Origin: an uncultured Coriobacteriaceae bacterium
Lineage (GTDB): Bacteria; Actinomycetota; Coriobacteriia; Coriobacteriales; Atopobiaceae
Direction of reading: 5' to 3'
DNA length: 7,128 nucleotides
NCBI GenBank assembly: GCA_900551595.1
Contig: URWR01000082.1
Span: 1-7,128, forward strand
A program made the position numbers and the translations under genes. The stretch's first letter is position 1. The number at the start of each line of letters is the position of its first letter. The notes beneath the pieces are model-generated. The model saw only the letters and a list, made by a program, of their open reading frames with translations, did no database searches and was not told where the DNA came from. Of this stretch, positions 1 to 6,158 are shown in pieces.

Positions 1-18
1 AGTCGTTATTACGCACCA

Positions 19-49
19 GTATAAAATCGTTTTTTCTTATCTTTTATAC
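19..49. repeat. AT-rich inverted repeat upstream of the first gene
   Basis: GTATAAAA at 19-26 is repeated exactly in inverted form as TTTTATAC at 42-49, with a 15-base T-rich loop. The right arm runs into a second small palindrome, ATACGTAT, at 46-53. An AT-only stem with no trailing T-run is a poor terminator, so an operator or chance is more likely. It lies about 100 bases before the start at 153. I saw no convincing -35/-10 pair in bases 1-152. Confidence 0.25.
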
Positions 50-138
50 GTATTTAAGGCGTTCTGATTAGGAATACTTATCAAGTTTGTTTGCTGGTTA
101 CACATACCGCTACCATGTAACGCAATATTTTCTCAACG

Positions 139-144
139 AGGAGG
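139..144 (+). promoter_or_regulatory. Consensus Shine-Dalgarno for the 74-aa gene
   Basis: AGGAGG with an 8-base spacer to the ATG at 153. This site decides the start against the longer in-frame opening at 87. Confidence 0.85.
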
Positions 145-152
145 ACCTCATA

Positions 153-377
153 ATGTCTAACTCTCAACCTTATTCACTTACTGAGTCAGATAAAGAAACC
201 CTTCGCTCAGCACTGCAAACAGCTCTTGAGAATCACGATATTGATACCGGTATTGAGGCCGCTGCAGAGCTATACGAAGGCACTGGCGATGAGCAATATA
301 AAAAGGTTGCAGAGAATCTCATAGCACTCCTTCGCGAGCGCCATGTTCAAGAGCGCATCAAAAGTACCGAGATATAA
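153..377 (+). CDS. Small acidic helical protein of unknown function (74 aa)
   Basis: I do not recognise this 74-residue protein. The start at 153 is chosen because a perfect AGGAGG (139-144) sits 8 bases before the ATG. The frame stays open upstream to 87, but that extension has no ribosome site. The product has about 15 Asp/Glu against 8 Lys/Arg, no signal peptide and no membrane segment. It reads as two or three amphipathic helices: roughly residues 11-27, 34-44 (Ile-Glu-Ala-Ala-Ala-Glu-Leu) and 50-69, the last rich in Leu, Arg and Glu. This pattern resembles small soluble helical-repeat or adaptor proteins, but no named family can be claimed. It converges on the EIIA gene with only 32 bases between the stop codons and has no same-strand partner in view. 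The strong Shine-Dalgarno site makes a real gene likely. Confidence 0.75.
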   Translation: MSNSQPYSLTESDKETLRSALQTALENHDIDTGIEAAAELYEGTGDEQYKKVAENLIALLRERHVQERIKSTEI

Positions 378-409
378 GTGTTCGGCACCTTCAAAACAAA
401 TTTATTCGC

Positions 410-946
410 CTATTCGCGCCCAACCAATTCGAGCAAAGGCTCGCCCACTCGCACGATTCCCTGACGCAAAAGCCGGGCGCCATTCGGGGTGCACCCTTTC
501 GTAATGGTGCCAATAACAACTGGATCACAACCAGCTTCTTCGATCTTTTGACGAGAAATATGGAGCAACGGCTCGCCTGCATGAACAAAGGTACCGCGCT
601 CCACCAGAGGCTCAAAAGCATTTTGCAGCGAGGAAGTATTAACCCCTACATGCACTAACACCTCAATACCATCATCGGTATACAAACACAGTGCATGACG
701 GTTTGGATTACCAATTGCACTTACTACACCATTGATTGGCGCACAGACAACATCACCCTCTGGCAAAATGCCGCAACCAGGACCAAGCATGCCACTAGAA
801 AAGGCTGGATCCGACACACTTCCTAACGGTATTACGACACCTTCGACAAAAGCTACTATTTTATGAGCGCAGACAGGTGAGTATTCCGCCACATTACTAC
901 GATTCAACCGAGTCGCAATGCTAGACAGTTTATCTATCACACCCAT
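410..946 (-). CDS. crr: PTS glucose-type EIIA component (EIIA-Glc/Crr-like)
   Basis: This is a single-domain phosphocarrier of the sugar phosphotransferase system. In this family EIIA takes phosphate from HPr on a histidine and passes it to a membrane EIIBC, and some members also regulate other proteins. The 178-residue product covers the whole PTS_EIIA_1 fold. The phosphorylated histidine is His99 in VLVHVGVNT, and the supporting histidine is His84 in NPNRHALCL. Their spacing of 15 matches His75/His90 of E. coli Crr. The C-terminus (DPVVIGTIT, then RVGEPLLEL) is also typical. The frame opens earlier, with a GTG at 1039, but the start at 946 gives MGVIDKLSSIATRL, which aligns with Crr's MGLFDKLKSL. 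It is preceded by GGGAG four bases upstream. No HPr, EI or EIIBC gene is in the window, so the sugar cannot be assigned. It lies 170 bases downstream of rsmJ on the same strand. Confidence 0.9.
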   Translation of the reverse strand: MGVIDKLSSIATRLNRSNVAEYSPVCAHKIVAFVEGVVIPLGSVSDPAFSSGMLGPGCGILPEGDVVCAPINGVVSAIGNPNRHALCLYTDDGIEVLVHVGVNTSSLQNAFEPLVERGTFVHAGEPLLHISRQKIEEAGCDPVVIGTITKGCTPNGARLLRQGIVRVGEPLLELVGRE

Positions 947-950
947 AAAT

Positions 951-955
951 CTCCC
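951..955 (-). promoter_or_regulatory. Shine-Dalgarno supporting the inner EIIA start
   Basis: GGGAG on the minus strand, four bases before the ATG at 946. The spacing is tight but usable. Together with the alignment to the Crr N-terminus it supports a 178-residue rather than a 209-residue protein. Confidence 0.55.
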
Positions 956-986
956 GACGCACTTATTACATCCATGCCCCGAATGT

Positions 987-1039
987 GTGGGCACCACATT
1001 TCCCGTCACATGGTAGCTCTTAATTTGAATCATGCCCAC
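987..1039 (-). repeat. Competing inverted repeats in the EIIA 5' leader
   Basis: GTGGGCA at 987-993 is matched exactly by TGCCCAC at 1033-1039, with a 39-base loop. The 987-993 arm can instead form a local hairpin: TGTGG (986-990) pairs with CCACA (994-998) around a three-base loop. The two pairings exclude each other. This is a weak hint of a switching leader and could be chance. No antiterminator or riboswitch class is recognised. Confidence 0.2.
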
Positions 1040-1041
1040 CG

Positions 1042-1053
1042 CTCTGTACAGAG
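1042..1053. repeat. Perfect 12-bp palindrome CTCTGTACAGAG in the EIIA leader
   Basis: CTCTGTACAGAG reads identically on both strands. It lies between the rsmJ stop (1117) and the EIIA start (946), about 95 bases upstream of that start. It is flanked by ACCG (1038-1041) and CGGT (1059-1062), which can extend the fold with a five-base bulge. It could be a dimeric repressor operator or the tip of a leader hairpin. The function is inferred. Confidence 0.4.
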
Positions 1054-1116
1054 AGGCTCGGTATTACCAACGTAATCAACATGACCCTAAAACTGATCCA
1101 TTCGACAGCTGAAATC

Positions 1117-1794
1117 CTATTCAAAAGACGGTGGCACAACCACGTCATAGCGTATAGCTTTACCCCGGAGAGAATAGGACGGTTTTGTTCCAGCAAGGAA
1201 AGGGCCTTTAGCCGGACGCTTAATGACAATCTTTTTTGGATGCACCGAACAAGCTGCTGAAAGAAGAGCTGCTTCATCGCCACACGGCCGTTCCAGTTTG
1301 TGAAGTAACTGAAATTTTTTCTTTACGGCAGCACTTTTTGTGCGCTCGGGAAACATAGGGTCAAGCACCACAACATCAGGAGAATCATGCAACGTGTGCA
1401 AAGCTTGAATGCTATCCCCCTCGATGCACGTCATACGATTTGCAATTACCTGCAGCTCAGCCGATTGTTGTGCGCGAAAAAGTGCATCGCGAAGGAGCTC
1501 TGCAATGACAGGATCCTGCTCATAGAGCACCACATCAAAGCCTGCCGCTGCCAGCAAAAATGAATCTTCGCCAAGGCCTGCAGTAGCATCAATAGCCAGC
1601 GGATGCTCACGTCCTTTTATACGCGCTGCTCGAACCAAGAGTTCTCTAGAGAGTTTATCGGCACGAATGCGCGGCAACAGCTGCAAAAAATCCACTCGCA
1701 ATGTCATGCCGTCACCAGATAAAACAAGGCCATCCGGTTCCTTACGCAAATCAAGGCCAGCTTGTTGAGCTGCTTGTTGCGCACATGCAAACAT
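1117..1794 (-). CDS. rsmJ: RsmJ-like 16S rRNA (guanine-N2) methyltransferase
   Basis: This is a class I SAM-dependent methyltransferase of the RsmJ/YhiQ (UPF0341) family. In E. coli RsmJ makes m2G1516 near the 3' end of 16S rRNA. The 225-residue protein has the SAM-binding motif I DATAGLGEDSF at 69-79, an acidic ribose-binding position in YEQDP (Glu92), and the catalytic-type DPMFP at 145-149. These are followed by the family signature KSAAVKKK (153-160) and the KRP strand (192-194). All are in the order seen in RsmJ, and the length is slightly under the E. coli enzyme (about 250). The start at 1794 has GGAGG four bases upstream on the minus strand. It is divergent from the DUF1275 gene and lies upstream of the EIIA gene on the same strand. 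The family call is firm. The exact target nucleotide is inferred from homology. Confidence 0.88.
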   Translation of the reverse strand: MFACAQQAAQQAGLDLRKEPDGLVLSGDGMTLRVDFLQLLPRIRADKLSRELLVRAARIKGREHPLAIDATAGLGEDSFLLAAAGFDVVLYEQDPVIAELLRDALFRAQQSAELQVIANRMTCIEGDSIQALHTLHDSPDVVVLDPMFPERTKSAAVKKKFQLLHKLERPCGDEAALLSAACSVHPKKIVIKRPAKGPFLAGTKPSYSLRGKAIRYDVVVPPSFE

Positions 1795-1822
1795 AACCCC
1801 TCCACTTTTGAGTGTTCAGTTT

Positions 1823-1851
1823 GTTTTAGCATGACACGCGGCATCTGAGAA
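1823..1851 (-). promoter_or_regulatory. Candidate promoter for rsmJ
   Basis: On the minus strand TTCTCA (1846-1851) is followed after exactly 17 bases by TAAAAC (1823-1828). The -10 is preceded by TGC, an extended -10 element. Each hexamer matches the sigma-70-type consensus at four of six positions. The implied transcript start is about 20 bases before the coding start. It lies in the 73-base divergent gap, so it may overlap the control region of the DUF1275 gene, for which I could not pick a promoter. Confidence 0.3.
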
Positions 1852-1867
1852 GTCGAGTGAGGAACTC

Positions 1868-2593
1868 ATGGAACAATCTATCGCCCCAGCAGCATCTACA
1901 CCCATTAAAGCAAAAGTCCCGGTACGTCTTGGTCTCGCCGTCATTTGTGCCGGTGGCTTCATGGACGCCTATTCCTACCTTATGCATGGCCATGTCTTTG
2001 CTACTGGACAAACCGGCAACGTCGTGCTTTTTACTTTGCGCCTTGTTAATGGAGACTGGCTTGGAGCCTTAGGTTCTTTGGCTGCTATTCTTTCATGCGC
2101 TGTTGGCATATTCTTTTCCATGCATTTGCTCTATGGCATTCATGAGGGAAATCGCTATCGCACACAGCGGCTGGTTGCCCTCATTGAGGTAATAGTATTT
2201 GCAGCGCTCGCTTTTCTCCCCAATACGGTGCCGGATTTGCCCGTAAACTGCGCTATTTCATTCTGTGCAGCACTTGCATTTGAAAACTTTCGCTCCTTTG
2301 GCACAAAATCGGCCTACTCAAGCGTGTTCTGTACGGGCAACCTGCGTTCCTTTGCAGAAACGCTCTACGAAGGCCTTGTGCGCCACAACAAACATGAGCT
2401 TCATCGATCCATACGCTATGGTGCACTGACCATTTTCTTCTCGGTAGGTGTGTTGCTCGGAGTGGTTACTATTAGCCTGTTGGGTAACTACGCCTGCTTG
2501 GTAATTAGCGCAATTTTTCTTGGCATCTCATGCTATCTTGCGGCGTTAGATGAGGACGAAAAACGCGGCGGCGTTGCTCCCAACGCACACTAA
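1868..2593 (+). CDS. DUF1275 (YoaK/UPF0700) family membrane protein
   Basis: This is an integral membrane protein of the DUF1275 family (COG3619, YoaK-like), whose biochemical role is not established. The 241 residues show about six hydrophobic segments: roughly 20-37, 65-88, 101-118, 126-140, 186-206 and 208-226. The family hallmarks are GGFMDAYSYL at 29-38, TGQTGNVVL at 46-54 and a second-half CTGNLRS at 155-161. The two TGN motifs in the halves are usual for the family. The N-terminus is short and polar, and the C-terminus charged (DEDEKRGG). The ATG at 1868 has GAGGA at 1859-1863. It is monocistronic in this view, divergent from rsmJ, and its stop is only 30 bases from the stop of the converging B3/B4 gene, with no evident terminator between them. 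The family call is secure and the function unknown. Confidence 0.9.
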   Translation: MEQSIAPAASTPIKAKVPVRLGLAVICAGGFMDAYSYLMHGHVFATGQTGNVVLFTLRLVNGDWLGALGSLAAILSCAVGIFFSMHLLYGIHEGNRYRTQRLVALIEVIVFAALAFLPNTVPDLPVNCAISFCAALAFENFRSFGTKSAYSSVFCTGNLRSFAETLYEGLVRHNKHELHRSIRYGALTIFFSVGVLLGVVTISLLGNYACLVISAIFLGISCYLAALDEDEKRGGVAPNAH

Positions 2594-2623
2594 AAATGGT
2601 ATGGAGAGAGCTTGTACATCCAT

Positions 2624-3322
2624 TTATATGTATGGACACGTCGCGTCCAGAAGATATACCTCAGTTTGCGCGCCAAAATACTTGTGCAGATATGACGCCA
2701 ATTCATAACAAGCCTGGCGAACCACACCATCATTGCAGCCAATAAAACCGTCCAACGGAAAAAGTATACGAGATGTTCCAGCGTCAACCTTGCCGCACTC
2801 GCTTTGACGCCATGTCCAACGGCGAGTTTGGACCTTGGTGCCAACCGCATACACCAATTCACCCGGGGCGAGCGTAGAATCAACCTCTTGCTCGCCCAGC
2901 GCAATGAAGGTGTCATCGTTGCGAGAAAAGCGCAGTTCAAGAACGTCGTTTTTATCGACGGCATGGGCGCCAAGTGGCAGCGCATAAGCAATTGAAATTG
3001 CATTACCTAGATCCACAATTGGATTGACACGCCACAGCCCTTTACCTTTGGCAATGCGTTTAAGCAACGCAAGGTTTGATGAAGGATAGCGGCTTGGGCT
3101 CATGCCGAGCGCATGAAAGGCCTCTCGATACGGCTTGATACGCGGATCATCGCTTGCATGCATGCCTACAAGGCGTTTCTCGGCATCAGCCACCGCTTCA
3201 TCAAGAAGTGTATCCACAGCAGGAAGGTGTTGAATATCTGTATGAACTTCCTCTGCTACAACAAGGCCTACACACAGCGACGACAATACCTCAAATACAT
3301 CAGGTGCAATTGAGAACACCAT
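2624..3322 (-). CDS. Solo B3/B4 domain protein (PheRS beta-like editing domain)
   Basis: This 232-residue protein matches the COG3382/B3_4 type, the domain found in the beta subunit of phenylalanyl-tRNA synthetase, where it carries the editing site. Stand-alone copies are common, and their role, perhaps in handling mischarged tRNA or free amino acids, is not settled. Family features are the PYREAF stretch (64-69), MSPSRYPSS (74-82), the LWRVNPIVDLGNAIS region (96-110), the PLGAHAVD segment (116-123) and GELVYAVG (154-161). There is no synthetase catalytic or anticodon-binding domain. The frame opens back to 3406, but the start at 3322 is chosen because GAGGAG (3332-3337) lies nine bases upstream, and the extension would overlap the end of tex. 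It begins 38 bases after the tex stop, so co-transcription is likely. Confidence 0.82.
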   Translation of the reverse strand: MVFSIAPDVFEVLSSLCVGLVVAEEVHTDIQHLPAVDTLLDEAVADAEKRLVGMHASDDPRIKPYREAFHALGMSPSRYPSSNLALLKRIAKGKGLWRVNPIVDLGNAISIAYALPLGAHAVDKNDVLELRFSRNDDTFIALGEQEVDSTLAPGELVYAVGTKVQTRRWTWRQSECGKVDAGTSRILFPLDGFIGCNDGVVRQACYELASYLHKYFGAQTEVYLLDATCPYI

Positions 3323-3331
3323 GCAGGTCAA

Positions 3332-3337
3332 CTCCTC
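3332..3337 (-). promoter_or_regulatory. Shine-Dalgarno that sets the B3/B4 gene start
   Basis: GAGGAG on the minus strand, nine bases before the ATG at 3322, in the tex-B3/B4 gap. It excludes the longer frame that would start inside tex at 3406. Confidence 0.8.
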
Positions 3338-3360
3338 GTGTAGCAGAAGGCGCTCTGTTC

Positions 3361-5499
3361 TTACTGAACCATCGTACCGCGGTCCTTGTCGACATGTTCC
3401 ACCCAAACTTTCACCGTGTCTCCGACGGTCACTACATCACTGGGGTGTTTTACAAATTTGTGAGACAGCTTGGAGATGTGAACCAACCCATCCTGGTGTA
3501 CGCCAATATCGACAAAGGCGCCAAAATCAACCACGTTACGCACGGTACCGGTGAGCTCCATGCCAGGCTCAAGATCATCGATAGAAAGCGCTGCTCGGCT
3601 AAATACAACCTCCGGAGCATCGTCACGAGGGTCGCGTCCGGGCTTTTCGAGCTCCGCAACAATATCCATGAGCGTCATAATGCCGCAGTTAAGCTCAGCT
3701 GCCAGCGAAGCAACATTACCAACACGCTGCTTAATGTCAGCTACTCCACCATTTTTAATATCGTTTGCTGTAACACCTGCACGCTCGAGCACTTCTCGAG
3801 CTACTGCATAGCTTTCTGGGTGCACCGCTGTTGCATCAAGCGGATTTGTCCCACCTGAGATGCGCAGAAAGCCTGCTGCATTCAAATATGCCTTTGACCC
3901 TAATTTGGGCACTTCTTTAAGTTGGGTACGCGCTGTAAAAGCACCATGCTCTTCTCGATAAGCCACAATATTGCGAGCAACGGTTGGAGTTATGCCCGAA
4001 ACATATCCAAGCAAACTGGCACTTGCAGTATTGGCATCTACCCCTACACGGTTGACTACATTCTCCACAACATTGCCCAGAGCATGTGCAAGCTCGTTTT
4101 GATCGAGATCGTGTTGATACTGGCCAACACCAATTGATTGTGGCGGGATCTTTACCAACTCAGCAAGAGGATCTTGAAGACGTCTTCCCAAACTCATGGC
4201 CCCACGTGTGGTCACATCGAGATCAGGATATTCTTGGCTTGCCAGTTCAGATGCTGAGTACACAGAAGCGCCGGCTTCATTCACGATGGTATAGCGCAAA
4301 TCGGGCGCTTGTTCTGCAATAAACTCAGAGACAACTTCTTCGGTTTCTCGGCTTGCAGTTCCGTTGCCTATTACGATCGTGTTGATGTTGTACTTCTGTA
4401 CGAGACGCGCAAGTTCGCGTTTAGTGCCAGCCACATCATGACGCGGCTTGGTGGGATAAACCACCCCATGATCAAGCAGCTTGCCCGTTTCATCGAGCAC
4501 TGCCACTTTGCAGCCAGTTCGATACCCTGGGTCCAGAGCAATAATTCTGGCGCCGCGTACCGGTCGCGCAGAAAGCAGTCCTTCAAGGTTTTTCGCAAAA
4601 ACTTGAATGGCATCGCTTTGGGCTCGAACAGTTAGCTTAGCTCGGACTTCACGCTCAAGTGAAGGAGCCATGAGACGTTTATATCCATCCGCGATTGCCG
4701 CATCAAATATTGGAGCAAACACACCTTGGCGTCGCGGCCAACGCGAACCCAGCCGAGCAATTGCCGCCTCAGCATCAACACGTATATGAACGCGGAGCTT
4801 TTCTTCTCGCTCGCCGCGATCAATTGCAAGAATGCGATGGTTAGGAATTTTTGCAACTGGCTCGGCATAATCGTAGTAAGGCTCGTACGGCGTCTTCTCT
4901 TCTGCATTTACAGCAACAGACGTGATATCAGCTGTTGCTTCAGTAAACGCACGAATATCTGCGACGTTTTCCGCATCTTCTGCCACAGTTTCTGCAACGA
5001 TATCCTGTGCTCCAGCAAGTATTTTTTCAGGGGTGTCGTAGCCAGCTTCTGCAGCCTCGGGCGTCATATATTCTGCCGCTGCATCAAGAGCAGTTCCTTT
5101 AACAGAGGCCTGCATGATGATCATGTTGGCAAGCGGCTCAAGCCCAGCTTCGCGCGCCTTCTGTGCACGTGTTTGTCGCTTTTTGCGATAAGGCTTATAG
5201 AGATCCTCAACGCGCTGGAGTTGTGTAGCTTCACGAATTTGTTGCTCGAGTTCTGGAGTAAGTTTTCCCTGAACATCGATAAGCAATATGACTTCTTCTT
5301 TACGATGTTCCAGATTACGCAGGTAGGTCAGGCGATCGCTGAGGGTACGCAGCACCACATCATCAAGACCTCCTGTTACCTCTTTACGATATCGAGCGAT
5401 AAACGGAATCGTGTTGCCTTCATCGATGAGAGCAACCGTCGCCTCAACTGCTGAAGGTTTAATCCCAAGCTCTTCTGCAAGAGTGGTAGTTATATCCAT
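3361..5499 (-). CDS. tex: Tex family transcription accessory / RNA-binding protein
   Basis: Tex proteins (E. coli YhgF, B. subtilis YdcI) are cytoplasmic nucleic-acid-binding proteins related to eukaryotic Spt6 and linked to transcription and RNA handling. The 712-residue product is complete and has the usual order. A helical Tex_N region covers about 1-190, with IPFIARYRKE at 31-40 and LYKPYRKKRQTRA at 100-112. A YqgF/RNase-H-like domain covers about 317-445, with ALDPGYRTGCK (321-331), VIGNGTASRET (376-386) and NEAGASVYS (407-415). A helix-hairpin-helix region at about 475-550 has SGITPTVARNIV and LGSKAYLNAAGFLRI. A C-terminal S1 domain at about 645-712 has GTVRNVVDFGAFVDIG and DGLVHISKLS. 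The protein ends just after the last S1 strand, with no basic tail. AAGGA lies nine bases before the ATG at 5499. It heads a probable operon with the B3/B4 gene. Confidence 0.96.
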   Translation of the reverse strand: MDITTTLAEELGIKPSAVEATVALIDEGNTIPFIARYRKEVTGGLDDVVLRTLSDRLTYLRNLEHRKEEVILLIDVQGKLTPELEQQIREATQLQRVEDLYKPYRKKRQTRAQKAREAGLEPLANMIIMQASVKGTALDAAAEYMTPEAAEAGYDTPEKILAGAQDIVAETVAEDAENVADIRAFTEATADITSVAVNAEEKTPYEPYYDYAEPVAKIPNHRILAIDRGEREEKLRVHIRVDAEAAIARLGSRWPRRQGVFAPIFDAAIADGYKRLMAPSLEREVRAKLTVRAQSDAIQVFAKNLEGLLSARPVRGARIIALDPGYRTGCKVAVLDETGKLLDHGVVYPTKPRHDVAGTKRELARLVQKYNINTIVIGNGTASRETEEVVSEFIAEQAPDLRYTIVNEAGASVYSASELASQEYPDLDVTTRGAMSLGRRLQDPLAELVKIPPQSIGVGQYQHDLDQNELAHALGNVVENVVNRVGVDANTASASLLGYVSGITPTVARNIVAYREEHGAFTARTQLKEVPKLGSKAYLNAAGFLRISGGTNPLDATAVHPESYAVAREVLERAGVTANDIKNGGVADIKQRVGNVASLAAELNCGIMTLMDIVAELEKPGRDPRDDAPEVVFSRAALSIDDLEPGMELTGTVRNVVDFGAFVDIGVHQDGLVHISKLSHKFVKHPSDVVTVGDTVKVWVEHVDKDRGTMVQ

Positions 5500-5533
5500 A
5501 GCTCCACTTCCTTATGATCCATAAGCATCCCTC

Positions 5534-5574
5534 TGTGCAGCCGTCCTTAACGTTCAAGCAGCGAGCACTGCACA
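5534..5574 (-). repeat. Inverted repeat in the tex 5' leader
   Basis: TGTGCAG (5534-5540) and CTGCACA (5568-5574) are exact inverted copies with a 27-base loop. The loop contains the small palindrome AACGTT (5549-5554). It lies 35-75 bases before the tex start, within the likely untranslated leader, and has no T-run, so it is not a terminator. It may be a leader stem-loop, or chance. Confidence 0.25.
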
Positions 5575-5583
5575 AGGTTCATT

Positions 5584-5611
5584 AGGATACTCGTAAATAG
5601 GTTTTTTCCAA
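5584..5611 (-). promoter_or_regulatory. Candidate promoter for tex
   Basis: On the minus strand TTGGAA (5606-5611), a 16-base spacer, then TATCCT (5584-5589). Each hexamer matches consensus at four of six positions. This would give a leader of roughly 75 bases containing the 5534-5574 inverted repeat. It is a weak prediction. Confidence 0.25.
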
Positions 5612-5643
5612 ATAACTATCTATCGGAAGCCATGAAAGTGTTT

Positions 5644-5674
5644 TTCACAACGCATTCATATTTGTTTGTATACT
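5644..5674 (+). promoter_or_regulatory. Candidate marR promoter
   Basis: TTCACA (5644-5649, five of six to TTGACA) and TATACT (5669-5674, five of six to TATAAT) are separated by 19 bases, slightly longer than ideal. The start site would fall near 5681, about 35 bases before the GTG at 5715. The -10 lies inside the palindrome at 5665-5676, the position expected for an autorepressor site. Confidence 0.45.
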
Positions 5675-5676
5675 AA
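5665..5676. promoter_or_regulatory. Candidate MarR operator over the -10
   Basis: TTTGTATACTAA is a palindrome centred on GTATAC, with one mismatched pair (TTnGTATACnAA). MarR proteins bind as dimers to palindromes of this sort, and sites over the -10 of their own promoter are common in the family. The sequence supports the palindrome. Binding is inferred. Confidence 0.4.
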
Positions 5677-5698
5677 TTGTTGCTATCCAAACTAATTG
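5672..5698 (+). repeat. Direct repeat ACTAATTG, 19-base period
   Basis: ACTAATTG occurs at 5672-5679 and again at 5691-5698, the second copy six bases before the marR Shine-Dalgarno. The 19-base period is close to two helical turns, so both copies face the same side of the DNA. They could be two regulator contacts flanking the transcript start. The second copy lacks the GTATAC core. Confidence 0.35.
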
Positions 5699-5714
5699 AC
5701 CGCGGAGGCACACT

Positions 5715-6158
5715 GTGGAGGTCGATACGATCCACCATCTGCTGCTGGTGGCATTTTGCCGTTCTAACCATGCAATGACCTCACGTACTCGAACATTCGG
5801 GCTTATGCCTGGACAACCCAAAATTCTCGAGTATGTTGCGGATCATGAGGGGTGCTTACAGCGCGACATCGCTCAAGCCTGCGCGATGGATCGAGCGACT
5901 GTTACAGGAACGCTTGGACGTATGGAAGAGGCGGGATTTATAACCCGTAGACCAAAAGCCAACGACAAGCGAGCTCTTGAGGTCTGGCTTACAGACAAGG
6001 GCTGGGTCGCTGCTGAACACGTTGCTTTATGTGGTCATGAAGTGGATGAAGTTGCCTGTGCAGGGATGACAGAAAAGGAACGCAGTGAACTGTCACACCT
6101 TCTTGCACGGCTTATTGATAACTTCGAGAAAACAGAAGGGAAGCATGCTCATGAGTGA
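5715..6158 (+). CDS. MarR family transcriptional regulator
   Basis: This 147-residue winged helix-turn-helix regulator has the MarR layout. An N-terminal dimerisation helix (about 1-27) is followed by FGLMPGQPKILEYV (28-41). The HTH has LQRDIAQACAMDRATVTGTLGRM over 48-70, with the recognition helix from about 59, and the wing spans 77-92. The wing carries the conserved Asp-x-Arg (Asp84, Arg86) and is followed by LTDKG. The C-terminal helices (about 96-139) complete the dimer interface. The start is a GTG at 5715 with GGAGG (5704-5708) six bases upstream. Its stop overlaps the start of the next gene, so regulator and membrane protein are probably translated together. Cysteines 15, 47, 56, 106 and 115 are present, but redox sensing cannot be concluded. 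The ligand is unknown. A palindrome over its own -10 suggests autorepression. Confidence 0.92.
   Translation: MEVDTIHHLLLVAFCRSNHAMTSRTRTFGLMPGQPKILEYVADHEGCLQRDIAQACAMDRATVTGTLGRMEEAGFITRRPKANDKRALEVWLTDKGWVAAEHVALCGHEVDEVACAGMTEKERSELSHLLARLIDNFEKTEGKHAHE

Noticed and set aside
947..1039. A 31-residue N-terminal extension of the EIIA protein from a GTG at 1039
   Set aside because: The extension has no counterpart in the EIIA-Glc family, whereas MGVIDKLSS at 946 matches the Crr N-terminus directly.
3361..3390. A possible frameshift at the tex C-terminus, because the S1 domain ends abruptly with TMVQ
   Set aside because: The last S1 strand is essentially complete, and the bases downstream do not continue an S1 pattern in another frame. 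A slightly short C-terminus is enough to explain it.
3323..3406. A 28-residue N-terminal extension of the B3/B4 protein
   Set aside because: It would overlap the tex C-terminus, lacks a ribosome site, and would bury the clear GAGGAG used for the start at 3322.
3154..3858. A 234-codon plus-strand open frame spanning the B3/B4-tex junction
   Set aside because: It crosses two real minus-strand genes, and its translation is His/Arg/Cys-rich without domains. It is a shadow of their codon bias.
4726..5454. A 242-codon open frame on the plus strand, antisense to tex
   Set aside because: It is rich in Cys, Arg, Ser and Phe with no family resemblance, has no Shine-Dalgarno, and lies fully inside a well-conserved gene on the other strand.
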